19,515 nucleotides of DNA from JBLNBU01 sp050260215. Lineage in GTDB: Bacteria > Pseudomonadota > Alphaproteobacteria > Rhodospirillales > Magnetospirillaceae. How positions within the stretch are numbered: the stretch's first letter is position 1; each line of letters begins with the position of its first letter. The notes under the pieces were generated by a model. That model was not told the origin of the DNA and searched no databases. It saw only the letters and a program-made list of their open reading frames with translations. The position numbers and the translations under genes were made by a program. Shown in pieces: positions 1 to 8,950 of this stretch. Where the stretch lies: positions 1-19,515 of the forward strand of contig JBLNBU010000065.1 of assembly GCA_050260215.1 (NCBI GenBank), written 5' to 3'.

Positions 1-1043
1 TCGCAGCCGGCGACCTGGCCCGCCAGGCGGATGCGCGGATCAGCCTTGATGCGAAGAACGCCATCCAACACCTTGGGGGCGTTGACGAAAGTGTTGCGGT
101 GCATGCCGCCCAGCCGGGCGAACTCGGCGTTTTCCAGGCCCGGAATGGAGCGGAAGATGCGCACCTGCTCGGCATGGCGCAGCTTGGTCTGGAAGCCCAC
201 CATGTTCCACAGGCTGCCCAGGGCGTTGTCCTGGCGCAGCTGCACCACCGCGAACGGCTTGGGTCCCCGCGGATCGGTCAGCCCCACCGGCTTCATCGGC
301 CCGAAGGCCAGGGTCTCGCGGCCGCGTTCGGCCATCACTTCGATGGGCAGGCAACCCTCGAAATAGGGGGTGTCCTTCTCCCAGTCATGGAAGGGGACCT
401 TGTCGCCGGCGACCAGGGCATCGACGAAGGCGTAGTACTGGTCCTTGGACAGCGGGCAGTTGATGTAGTCCGAGCCGTCGCCCTTGTCGTAGCGCGACTG
501 GAACCAGGCCTTGCCGAAGTCGATGCTGTCCTTGTGGATGATGGGCGCGATGGCGTCGAAGAACGACAGCGAGTCCTCGCCGGTCAGGCCTTTAAGCGCC
601 TCGGCCAGCGGCGGGCTGGTCAGCGGCCCGGTGGCGATGATAGTCGGCCCCCATTCGGCCGGGGGCAGGCCGGCCAGTTCGCCGCGGACGATCTCGACCA
701 GCGGGTGGCCGGCAAGTGCCGCCTCGACGGCGCCCGAAAAGCCGTCGCGGTCGACGGCAAGCGCACCGCCGGCGGGAACCCGGTGGGCGTCGGCCGCCTC
801 GAGGATCAGCGAGCCGGCGCGGCGCATCTCGGCATGCAGCAGGCCGACGGCGTTGTAGTCGGCGTCGTCCGAGCGCAGCGAGTTCGAGCATACCAACTCG
901 GCCAGGCCGGCGGTCTGGTGGGCGGGGGTGGGGCGCAGGGGGCGCATCTCGTGCAGGACGACGGCGATCCCCCGCGAGGCCAGCTGCCAGGCGGCTTCCG
1001 AGCCGGCCAGGCCGCCGCCGACGATATGGATGGGTTTGGTCAT
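1..1043 (-). CDS. trmFO: Methylenetetrahydrofolate--tRNA-(uracil-5-)-methyltransferase TrmFO (C-terminus outside the window)
   Basis: TrmFO is the folate- and FAD-dependent enzyme that makes 5-methyluridine at position 54 of the tRNA T-loop, taking the carbon from methylenetetrahydrofolate; it is cytoplasmic. The N-terminus has the dinucleotide-binding glycine motif GGGLAGSEAAWQ (residues 9-20). The family's CSNSLRSD block follows with Cys52, and a second family cysteine is Cys196 in INCPLSK; these match the two functional cysteines known for TrmFO. ATGPLTSPPL is also typical. About 347 residues are present of a usual 440-475, and the rest lies left of position 1. The chosen ATG (1041-1043) gives the usual short MTKPI start; an in-frame ATG at 1053-1055 would add four residues, and neither has a clear Shine-Dalgarno. 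It is transcribed divergently from the phosphatase at 1118, with only 74 bases between. Confidence 0.95.
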   Translation of the reverse strand, partial: MTKPIHIVGGGLAGSEAAWQLASRGIAVVLHEMRPLRPTPAHQTAGLAELVCSNSLRSDDADYNAVGLLHAEMRRAGSLILEAADAHRVPAGGALAVDRDGFSGAVEAALAGHPLVEIVRGELAGLPPAEWGPTIIATGPLTSPPLAEALKGLTGEDSLSFFDAIAPIIHKDSIDFGKAWFQSRYDKGDGSDYINCPLSKDQYYAFVDALVAGDKVPFHDWEKDTPYFEGCLPIEVMAERGRETLAFGPMKPVGLTDPRGPKPFAVVQLRQDNALGSLWNMVGFQTKLRHAEQVRIFRSIPGLENAEFARLGGMHRNTFVNAPKVLDGVLRIKADPRIRLAGQVAGC

Positions 1044-1117
1044 GGCCAGGGACATAGAACCAGCGGGCCCGGCTGTCCAGCCTTGATGTCGCCACGGTCG
1101 CCGGGTGTAATGGAAGG

Positions 1118-2992
1118 GTGCCGCTCCGGATCAAGTTGCTGCTGCTATTGCTGTCGATCGCGCTGCCGCCGCTGGTGGTGGTGACCTGGCTGGACCAGGG
1201 CGCCACCCGCCAGCTGGGGCTGGAGCTGACGGCGCGTGCCCGCACCGTGCTGGCCGAGCGCTCGACCGAATACCTGGTAACCTCGGTGCGTGCCGCCGCC
1301 GCCGCCATGCGCCTGGAACGCGAGCTGGTGGAGCTGGCCGTCCAGCTGCAGGCGCGTGCGGTCGAACGCGCCCTGGCCGGGGCCGCTCCCGCCGCCGCCG
1401 ACGGCGAGGTTTCGGTGGCGGGCAAGGTGCCGGCCGCGTTGGGCGCCAAGCTGGCGGCGCTGGGCCCGGTGCTGGCCCGCCTGCACGCCGAGCACGCCGA
1501 GGCCGCCCTTCACCACCGCGTCGCCCTGGTCGATCCGCCGGTGGAAGCGGTGTGGCCCGTCGACGGGCACAAGCCGGCCTTGGGCCCGCTGCCCTGGGTC
1601 GAGGCGGTGCGCCACGGCGCCCGTTTCGCCTGGTCGTCGGCCGAACCGGGCACGCTTCGGGTTTCGGCGCCGCTTTACAACGGTGCCGGTCGCTTTGCCG
1701 GCGCCGTGGCCATCGACCTGCCGGCGGCGTGGCTGCGCGCCTCGGCCGAGCGGCGGCTGCCGGCCGGCGGGCGCCTGCTGACCCTGGACCTGACGGCCGA
1801 GGCGCTGCCAATCTCGGACGACGACGAGCGCGCCGCCCTGCTGGCCGAGATGGCCAAGGGCGGGGCAGGGGCGCGGCGCATGGACGCCGACGGCGAGGAT
1901 TCGCTGTGGGCGTGGTCGGCTGCGGGCGACGGGGCCGAGACGCTGCTCTACATCCTGCCCTATTCGGCCGTGGTCGCCGAGGCCGAGCGGGCCGAGGCCT
2001 TCGTCGCCGAGCGCATCGGCCGCCAGCGGCTGACCGCCTGGGCCTTCCTGGTGATGTTCGCGCCGGCGGTGGTGGCGCTCGCCCTGGTGGCGTCCCGGCA
2101 CGTCACCCGCCCGGTCCGCCGGCTGGCCGAGGTGGCCAGAAGGCTGTCCGAGGGCGACTTCACCGTACGCGCCAACGTGCGCTCGGGCGACGAGATCGAG
2201 GAGCTGGGCCGCGCCTTCGACGCCATGGTGCCGCAGCTGGACGAACGCCTGCGCCTGCGCGAATCGCTGGACCTGGCCCAAGAGGTGCAGCGCAACCTGC
2301 TGCCCGCCGCCGCCCCCGCGGTAGCCGGCTTCGACGTCGCCGGGCGCTCGGTCTATTGCGACGAGACCGGCGGCGACTACTACGACTTCTTCGTTCCCCC
2401 CGGCGCCGGGCCCGACCGGCTGGCGGTGGTGGTGGGCGACGTGGCCGGCCACGGGGTTGCGGCAGCCTTGTCCATGACCGCCGCGCGTGCCCTGCTGCGC
2501 AGCCGCCCGGCCGAGCCGGGGCGCCTGGCCGAACTGGCGGCGGGCGTCAACCACGACCTGGCCGACCACCTGCACGGCGGGCGCTTCATGACCGTGTTCC
2601 TCGCGGTGCTGGCCGCTGAAAGTCGCTCCATGCACTGGGTCAGCGCCGGCCACGGCCCGGCCATCGCCTACGACCCGGAACAGGACCGCTTCGACGAGAT
2701 CGGCGGCCTGGACATTCCCCTGGGGGTGGACCCCGACTGGCGCTTCCACGAGCTGTCGCACACCGGCTGGCCAACGGGTGCGGTGCTGGTGATCGGTACC
2801 GACGGCATGTGGGAGGCCCGCGACCCAGATGGCGCCATGTACGGCCAGGACCGCCTGTGCCGGGTGGTGCGCGCCACCTGCCGCCGGCCGGCCGCCGAGA
2901 TCGTCGAGGCCGTCACCGCCGACCTGGCCGCCTTCCGCCGCGGCCGCGCACTGCACGACGACGCCACCCTGGTGGTGGTCAAGGCGTTGTAG
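1118..2992 (+). CDS. Membrane-anchored sensor phosphatase: extracytoplasmic sensor, HAMP, PP2C/SpoIIE (RsbU-like)
   Basis: A 624-residue signal-transduction serine phosphatase. Membrane helix 1 is at about residues 7-26, an unassigned sensor region at about 27-300, helix 2 at about 305-327, and a HAMP linker at about 328-380 (RPVRRLAEVARRLSEGDFTV). A short helix with AQEVQRNLLP then leads into a PP2C/SpoIIE domain. The metal-binding acidic residues are visible: GGDYYDFF (Asp420, Asp423), VVGDVAGHG (Asp441), GTDGMWEARD (Asp562) and HDDATLVVV (Asp614, Asp615), so the enzyme should be active. Family members dephosphorylate anti-anti-sigma (STAS) proteins or act in similar partner-switching circuits. 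No STAS or anti-sigma gene is in this window, so its partner is unknown. The start is GTG with GGAAGG directly in front, an unusually tight spacing; a downstream TTG at 1136 would remove part of helix 1. Confidence 0.88.
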   Translation: MPLRIKLLLLLLSIALPPLVVVTWLDQGATRQLGLELTARARTVLAERSTEYLVTSVRAAAAAMRLERELVELAVQLQARAVERALAGAAPAAADGEVSVAGKVPAALGAKLAALGPVLARLHAEHAEAALHHRVALVDPPVEAVWPVDGHKPALGPLPWVEAVRHGARFAWSSAEPGTLRVSAPLYNGAGRFAGAVAIDLPAAWLRASAERRLPAGGRLLTLDLTAEALPISDDDERAALLAEMAKGGAGARRMDADGEDSLWAWSAAGDGAETLLYILPYSAVVAEAERAEAFVAERIGRQRLTAWAFLVMFAPAVVALALVASRHVTRPVRRLAEVARRLSEGDFTVRANVRSGDEIEELGRAFDAMVPQLDERLRLRESLDLAQEVQRNLLPAAAPAVAGFDVAGRSVYCDETGGDYYDFFVPPGAGPDRLAVVVGDVAGHGVAAALSMTAARALLRSRPAEPGRLAELAAGVNHDLADHLHGGRFMTVFLAVLAAESRSMHWVSAGHGPAIAYDPEQDRFDEIGGLDIPLGVDPDWRFHELSHTGWPTGAVLVIGTDGMWEARDPDGAMYGQDRLCRVVRATCRRPAAEIVEAVTADLAAFRRGRALHDDATLVVVKAL

Positions 2993-2999
2993 GAAACGA

Positions 3000-3027
3000 C
3001 GAAGGGCCCCGGTGACGAGGCCCTTCG
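3000..3027. terminator. Hairpin between convergent genes
   Basis: CGAAGGGCC (3000-3008) pairs perfectly with GGCCCTTCG (3019-3027) around a 10-base loop. It lies 7 bases after the phosphatase stop and 24 bases before the stop of the convergent minus-strand gene, where a shared bidirectional terminator is expected. No T-run follows on either strand, so termination is inferred from shape and position. Confidence 0.55.
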
Positions 3028-3051
3028 CGGTTCACTCGCTGCCAAAAGGGG

Positions 3052-3318
3052 CTATTTCTGGTGGCTCGATGCCGCCAGCTGGGTCAGCCAGCCGATGTTG
3101 CCGCTTTGCAGCGGGCTGGAGGCGGGCTTGGAGCCCGTCGCCGACTTCGATCCCTCGACCCCGGCCTTGTTCTTGGCATCGGGCAGGTCGAGCGGCCCGT
3201 AGCTGAACGAAGCGAAGGCCGATCCGCCCGCGCCGGTGCGCGGCTTGATGATGCTGTGGCTGGCCCGGTCCTTGTTGTTGAGCAATACGTGGGCAGGGGC
3301 CCCGGTCAAAGCGTCCAT
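3052..3318 (-). CDS. Uncharacterised 88-residue protein behind a sigma-54-like promoter
   Basis: I do not recognise this gene. The product has 88 residues, no cysteine, no membrane segment and no signal peptide. It is rich in Ser, Ala, Gly and Lys, which suggests a partly disordered soluble protein; the middle has SFSYGPLDLPDAKNK. The ATG at 3316-3318 is preceded by CGGAG at a good 7-base spacing, which supports this start over longer upstream readings that have no such signal. A sigma-54-type promoter sits where it would give a leader of about 24 bases. The gene is divergent from the DUF4170 gene and converges on the phosphatase with a hairpin between. The proper start signals argue for a real gene; function is open. 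Confidence 0.6.
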   Translation of the reverse strand: MDALTGAPAHVLLNNKDRASHSIIKPRTGAGGSAFASFSYGPLDLPDAKNKAGVEGSKSATGSKPASSPLQSGNIGWLTQLAASSHQK

Positions 3319-3352
3319 GGTTCGGCTCCGTAAAATCGGACGAACAGACACA

Positions 3353-3369
3353 TGCATGCGCCGTGCCAA
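3353..3369 (-). promoter_or_regulatory. Candidate sigma-54 (RpoN) -24/-12 promoter
   Basis: Read on the minus strand the site is TTGGCACGGCGCATGCA. It matches the consensus TTGGCACG-N4-TTGCA with one mismatch, and the invariant GG and GC are exactly 12 bases apart. Transcription would begin near 3342, about 24 bases before the ATG of the 88-residue gene and just ahead of its Shine-Dalgarno. Confidence 0.6.
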
Positions 3370-3471
3370 GCGGGGAGCGGCCGATTTCCTGGGGCCACGT
3401 TGCGGGCGGGGGGAAAATCCTGCCGGGTGGCGGGCGTGCACAAGGACATTCCTTCCCGGTCGAGCTTAGGC

Positions 3472-3477
3472 TATAAG
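3472..3477 (+). promoter_or_regulatory. Candidate -10 element (TATAAG) for the DUF4170 gene
   Basis: TATAAG stands out in otherwise GC-rich intergenic DNA, 39 bases before the ATG at 3517. The matching -35 is poor (TTCCTT at 3449-3454, 17-base spacing). A transcript would start near 3484. Confidence 0.4.
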
Positions 3478-3497
3478 CGTGGGGCACCACCCAATCG

Positions 3498-3513
3498 TGT
3501 GGGGAATGACACA
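3498..3513. promoter_or_regulatory. TGT-N10-ACA palindrome, NifA-type upstream activator sequence candidate
   Basis: TGT at 3498-3500 and ACA at 3511-3513 are separated by 10 bases, the layout of the NifA binding site; the wider palindrome reads GTGT-N8-ACAC. It lies about 130 bases upstream of the sigma-54-like promoter at 3353-3369, within the range for enhancer-binding proteins. A motif this short can occur by chance, and it also falls in the leader of the DUF4170 gene. Confidence 0.3.
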
Positions 3514-3516
3514 CCC

Positions 3517-3921
3517 ATGGCCCGTATCTACTACGTCGTCGGCGGCGAATATGCCGACACCAGCTTCACCACCATCGCGCCCGGCCACACCGAGGAGCGC
3601 TTCGGCCCGTTCGAGGAGCACGAGGCGCACGAGTGCTGGCGCGCCATCACCGGCAAGACCGTCGATAACGCCATGATCCGCTACTTCATCCGGGCCGACG
3701 AGTCGCAGCCGGTCGACGCCTGGTACGTGGTCGGCGGCGAGTACGCCGACACCAGCTTTCGCGACATCGCCGCGGGCCGCAGCCTGGAGACCCACGGGCC
3801 GTTCAGCCGCAAGGAGGCCATGGACAAGTGGCGCGAGCTGACCGGGCGCACCGTCGACAGCGCCATGACCCGCTTCGACCTGTGCAGCGCCGAAGAACTG
3901 GCGCAGCGCCAGGCGGGTTGA
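3517..3921 (+). CDS. Tandem DUF4170 protein
   Basis: A 134-residue soluble protein made of two copies of a DUF4170 unit, at about residues 5-58 and 69-122, joined by a 10-residue linker. Each copy has the family pattern: YVVGGEYADTSF, then a GPF turn, a conserved Trp, and TVDNAM.RYF (copy 1) or TVDSAMTRF (copy 2). By my alignment the copies share about 31 of 54 positions, including 12 consecutive residues. Known DUF4170 proteins are mostly single units of about 60-80 residues in Alphaproteobacteria, and their function is not established. The ATG at 3517 follows GGGGAA at 3501-3506, a modest Shine-Dalgarno; longer in-frame starts upstream run through the promoter region and look wrong. The ferredoxin gene follows after 59 bases on the same strand, so the two may share a transcript. 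Confidence 0.85.
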   Translation: MARIYYVVGGEYADTSFTTIAPGHTEERFGPFEEHEAHECWRAITGKTVDNAMIRYFIRADESQPVDAWYVVGGEYADTSFRDIAAGRSLETHGPFSRKEAMDKWRELTGRTVDSAMTRFDLCSAEELAQRQAG

Positions 3922-3935
3922 TCCGTCCGCCCGAA

Positions 3936-3980
3936 CGGGGTATCTCCTCGGGCCAGACAAGTCCCGAGGAGAATTCCCCG
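3936..3980 (+). promoter_or_regulatory. Long hairpin enclosing the ferredoxin ribosome-binding site
   Basis: A perfect 10-base inverted repeat, TCTCCTCGGG (3943-3952) and CCCGAGGAGA (3963-3972), flanks a 10-base loop. An outer 5-base stem, CGGGG (3936-3940) with CCCCG (3976-3980), closes it across a small internal loop. The right arm contains AGGAG (3967-3971), the Shine-Dalgarno of the gene starting at 3981, and the structure ends at the base before that ATG. It could control ferredoxin translation, attenuate read-through from the DUF4170 gene, or serve as a DNA operator. No T-run follows, so a plain intrinsic terminator is less likely. Confidence 0.6.
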
Positions 3981-4316
3981 ATGTCCCATCTGCCCTACAA
4001 GTACCACGCCTTCGTCTGCGTCCAGCAGCGTCCCGAGGGCCATCCCCGCGGCTGCTGCACCTCGCGCGGCGGCGGGGCCGGCATGTTCGAGCGCCTGGTC
4101 GCCAAGGTCAGCGAGAAGAACCTGTGGGAAAGCGGCACCCTGTCGGTGGCGTCGTCGTCCTGCCTGGGCTTTTGCAAGTTCGGCCCGCTGATGGTCGTCT
4201 ACCCGCAGGGCATCTGGTACAAGCTCGAGAAGCTTGAAGACATCGACGAGATCGTCGAGTCCCACTTCCAGAACCACAAGCCGGTCGAGCGCCTGATCGT
4301 CACGCCGAGCAAGTAG
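3981..4316 (+). CDS. Thioredoxin-like [2Fe-2S] ferredoxin
   Basis: A 111-residue electron carrier of the thioredoxin-fold [2Fe-2S] ferredoxin group (the Shethna/FdIV-like class, distinct from plant-type ferredoxins). The cluster ligands are visible: Cys13 in FVCVQQRPEG, Cys25 or Cys26 in RGCCTSRG, then Cys61 and Cys65 in SSCLGFCKFGP. The C-terminal half has the usual GIWYKLEKLEDIDEIVESH stretch leading to a helix. It is soluble and cytoplasmic. The ATG at 3981 has AGGAG with 9-base spacing, the only convincing signal, though the signal sits inside a strong hairpin. Its redox partner cannot be read from the neighbours. Length and cysteine pattern are normal for the family. Confidence 0.92.
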   Translation: MSHLPYKYHAFVCVQQRPEGHPRGCCTSRGGGAGMFERLVAKVSEKNLWESGTLSVASSSCLGFCKFGPLMVVYPQGIWYKLEKLEDIDEIVESHFQNHKPVERLIVTPSK

Positions 4317-4366
4317 GGCCCCAGGGGTCCTTCGTCGCCCCCGCCGGTGGCGGGGGTGGCGGGGCC
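4317..4366. terminator. Bidirectional terminator-like hairpins between ferredoxin and CULT genes
   Basis: An inner hairpin CCCCCGCC (4338-4345) with GGCGGGGG (4349-4356) around a 3-base loop is enclosed by GGCCCC (4317-4322) pairing with GGGGCC (4361-4366). It fills the 49-base gap between two converging stops. The inner stem is very stable, but no clear T-run follows. Confidence 0.55.
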
Positions 4367-4728
4367 TATTTCATCTCCAGGCTGTCGGCGATCAGGCCGA
4401 AAAACACCTCGGGGGCCGCCTCGCCCTCGTACATCCATCCCAGGTGGCCGCCGCAGCCTTGGCACACCGCGACCCGCCAGGCAAAGCCGCGGAACCAGGT
4501 GAACACGTCCGAGGCCTCGCCCACCGGCGCGGCACCCGGCGCTTCCTTGAAGCACCACACGCGAAACACCAGGCCGGCGGGGTTGAAGACCACGTGCTCG
4601 TGGCCGTCGTTGACGGCGATGCGCCAACGCCCCTTGGTCACCAGCCGATCGCAGCGGCGGCAGTGGTAGTCGACCTCCTTGTCGGCCGCGGCGTCGTCGG
4701 CGACCGCCGTGGGGGCGTCGCGTGGCAT
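4366..4728 (-). CDS. Cereblon-like CULT domain protein
   Basis: A 120-residue protein that is essentially one CULT domain, the thalidomide-binding fold of human cereblon also known from Magnetospirillum gryphiswaldense. The zinc site is complete: YHCRRC (Cys23, Cys26) and CQGC (Cys89, Cys92). The block FTWFRGFAW...HLGWMYEG supplies the aromatic cage Trp78, Trp84, Trp98 and Tyr100, lining up with Trp380, Trp386, Trp400 and Phe402 of human cereblon. HEHVVFNPAG and FRVWCF are also very close to the Magnetospirillum protein. There is no Lon-like domain, signal peptide or membrane segment, so it is a free cytoplasmic ligand-binding protein. CULT domains bind cyclic imides and uracil-like rings; the natural bacterial ligand is not established. 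It is the last gene of an operon, 4 bases after the membrane-protein stop, with AGAGG just before its ATG. Confidence 0.93.
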   Translation of the reverse strand: MPRDAPTAVADDAAADKEVDYHCRRCDRLVTKGRWRIAVNDGHEHVVFNPAGLVFRVWCFKEAPGAAPVGEASDVFTWFRGFAWRVAVCQGCGGHLGWMYEGEAAPEVFFGLIADSLEMK

Positions 4729-4732
4729 GCCT

Positions 4733-4990
4733 CTAGTAGTTCACGGCCGGGGCTGCCGGAACCTTGACCCCGGCCGAGCGGCCGTACAGGGCGTCGAGAC
4801 GGGCGGTACACTCGGCCTGGGCCGCACCCTGGACCGGGCCGCACCACGTGGCCCAGTCGTCGGCATAGACGCCGGTGGTCGCCATCACCGGGGCGGGCGC
4901 CCGCGAGCGGTTCCAGGTCAGGCCGAAATAGGCCGTGGCCACGACCAGGGCGCCGACGATCAGGGCGAAACGAAGGGCGCGGGGGCTCAT
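4733..4990 (-). CDS. Small single-pass membrane or secreted protein of unknown function
   Basis: An 85-residue protein with a positively charged start (MSPRALRF) and one hydrophobic helix at about residues 8-25, most likely an uncleaved anchor that places the rest in the periplasm. The exported part has two cysteines, Cys50 (WCGP) and Cys61, that could form a disulfide, and ends in an Ala/Pro-rich tail. I do not recognise the family. It is the middle gene of an operon: 11 bases after the prolyl isomerase stop and 4 bases before the CULT gene. That tight spacing supports it being a real gene. Confidence 0.7.
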   Translation of the reverse strand: MSPRALRFALIVGALVVATAYFGLTWNRSRAPAPVMATTGVYADDWATWCGPVQGAAQAECTARLDALYGRSAGVKVPAAPAVNY

Positions 4991-5001
4991 GGCCGGCCCG
5001 G

Positions 5002-5322
5002 TCAGTCGGTGCGCTGGATCAGGTGGAAGCCGAACGAGGTCTCGACCACGTCGCTGACCTCGCCGCGTTCCAGTTCGAAGGCCGCATCCTCGAATTCCGG
5101 CACCATGGCGCCGCGGCCGAAATAGCCGAGGTCGCCGCCGTCCTCCTTGGACGGGCAGTCCGAATACTGGCGGGCCATCTGGCCGAAGTCCGCACCCATG
5201 GCCAGTTCGTTGCGGATGTTCTCGATGGATTCCAGGGCTTCTTGCTTCGAGCGTTCGGCTTGCGAGCGCATGGAGCCCTTGTACATCAGCAGGATGTGGG
5301 CGGCGCGAATTTGCTGGGCCAT
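5002..5322 (-). CDS. Parvulin-type peptidyl-prolyl cis-trans isomerase (PpiC-like)
   Basis: A 106-residue stand-alone parvulin that catalyses cis-trans rotation of peptide bonds before proline. Visible family landmarks are AAHILL with His9, SDCPSKEDGGDLGYFGRG with Cys56, AMVPEFEDAAF with Met73 and Phe77, and the end GFHLIQ with His100. These match the active-site set of E. coli PpiC, which is slightly shorter (about 93 residues). There is no signal peptide, so it acts in the cytoplasm. The ATG at 5320-5322 has GGAG at about 8 bases. It is the first gene of the three-gene operon ending in the CULT protein and is divergent from the 38-residue gene at 5436. Confidence 0.92.
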   Translation of the reverse strand: MAQQIRAAHILLMYKGSMRSQAERSKQEALESIENIRNELAMGADFGQMARQYSDCPSKEDGGDLGYFGRGAMVPEFEDAAFELERGEVSDVVETSFGFHLIQRTD

Positions 5323-5435
5323 CGATGTCTCCGGGTTGGGGGTGATGTCTTGGCCGGCATGCTAGCCGAGGCTGAAGGGCGCCGTCACCGCCAAACTGCT
5401 GGCGCCCACCCACGCCCAGGTGTAATCAGGGGCGC

Positions 5436-5552
5436 ATGAGCATAGAAATCATCGCCATCGGCTCGGGCCTGGTTTTCGGTGCCGGCGTCATCGTCGCCAA
5501 GATCCTGATCGGCCGTGCCCTGGCCGACCGAGCCCGCACGCCCAAGGACTGA
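5436..5552 (+). CDS. 38-residue membrane peptide upstream of rluE
   Basis: A short open frame starting MSIEIIAIGSGLVFGAG and ending RTPKD. A single hydrophobic helix spans about residues 3-26, followed by a basic then mixed-charge tail (GRALADRAR), as expected for a one-pass inner-membrane peptide with its C-terminus in the cytoplasm. The ATG is preceded by AGGGG at short spacing. It stops one base before the GTG of rluE, and the rluE Shine-Dalgarno (AAGGA, 5544-5548) lies in its last codons, so the two genes are probably translationally coupled. Function is unknown. Confidence 0.6.
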   Translation: MSIEIIAIGSGLVFGAGVIVAKILIGRALADRARTPKD

Positions 5553-5553
5553 C

Positions 5554-6099
5554 GTGGCGCGCGTCGTCCTGGTCAACAAGCCCTACGATGTGCTGACCCA
5601 GTTCACCGACCGCGAGGCCGGCCGGCCGACCCTGGCCGATTTCGTGCCGGTGCCCGGGGTTTACCCCGCCGGCCGGCTGGACCGCGATTCCGAGGGCCTG
5701 GTGGTGCTGACCGACCATGGGCCGCTGGTCGCCCGCATTACCGGGCACAAGGTAGCCAAGACGTACTGGGCCCAGGTCGAGGGCATTCCCACCGAAGAGG
5801 CTCTGGATGCCTTGCGCCGCGGCGTGGTGCTTAAGGACGGCCCGACCCGGCCGGCCCAGGCACGCCAGATGGAGCAACCGGCCAACCTGTGGCCGCGCGA
5901 CCCGCCCATCCGCTACCGCGCCGCCATCCCCACCGCCTGGATTGAATTGACCCTGCGCGAGGGCCGCAACCGCCAGGTCCGCCGCATGACCGCCGCCGTC
6001 GGCTTTCCCACCCTGCGCCTGATCCGCTGGGCGGTGGGCGAGTGGACGGTGGACGGCCTGGCGCCGGGGCAGTGGCGGGAGGCGAAGGCCGCCCGATGA
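5554..6099 (+). CDS. rluE: 23S rRNA pseudouridine synthase, RluE type
   Basis: A 181-residue enzyme of the RsuA/RluB/E/F family that turns a uridine of 23S rRNA into pseudouridine (U2457 for E. coli RluE). The catalytic aspartate is Asp43 in GRLDRDSEGL. Other marks are VNKPYDVL at the start, KTYWAQVEG, the substrate-binding stretch LREGRNRQVRRM, and PTLRLIRWAVGEW. It begins directly with the catalytic domain and lacks an S4 RNA-binding domain, as RluE does. The GTG at 5554 is chosen because AAGGA precedes it by 5 bases and the product then starts at the conserved VLVNKP strand; a GTG at 5515 would overlap the upstream small gene. It converges on uvrA with 4 bases between stops and no terminator. 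Confidence 0.92.
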   Translation: MARVVLVNKPYDVLTQFTDREAGRPTLADFVPVPGVYPAGRLDRDSEGLVVLTDHGPLVARITGHKVAKTYWAQVEGIPTEEALDALRRGVVLKDGPTRPAQARQMEQPANLWPRDPPIRYRAAIPTAWIELTLREGRNRQVRRMTAAVGFPTLRLIRWAVGEWTVDGLAPGQWREAKAAR

Positions 6100-6103
6100 C
6101 GGT

Positions 6104-8950
<2,847 letters not shown>

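Noticed and set aside
1145..2956. Long open frame on the minus strand opposite the phosphatase
   Set aside because: It is a mirror of GC-rich codons, rich in Gln, Gly, His and Arg, without domains; the plus-strand frame has all PP2C motifs.
6100..6103. A terminator between rluE and uvrA
   Set aside because: Only four bases separate the convergent stops, and no stem with a T-run was found in the flanking coding ends.
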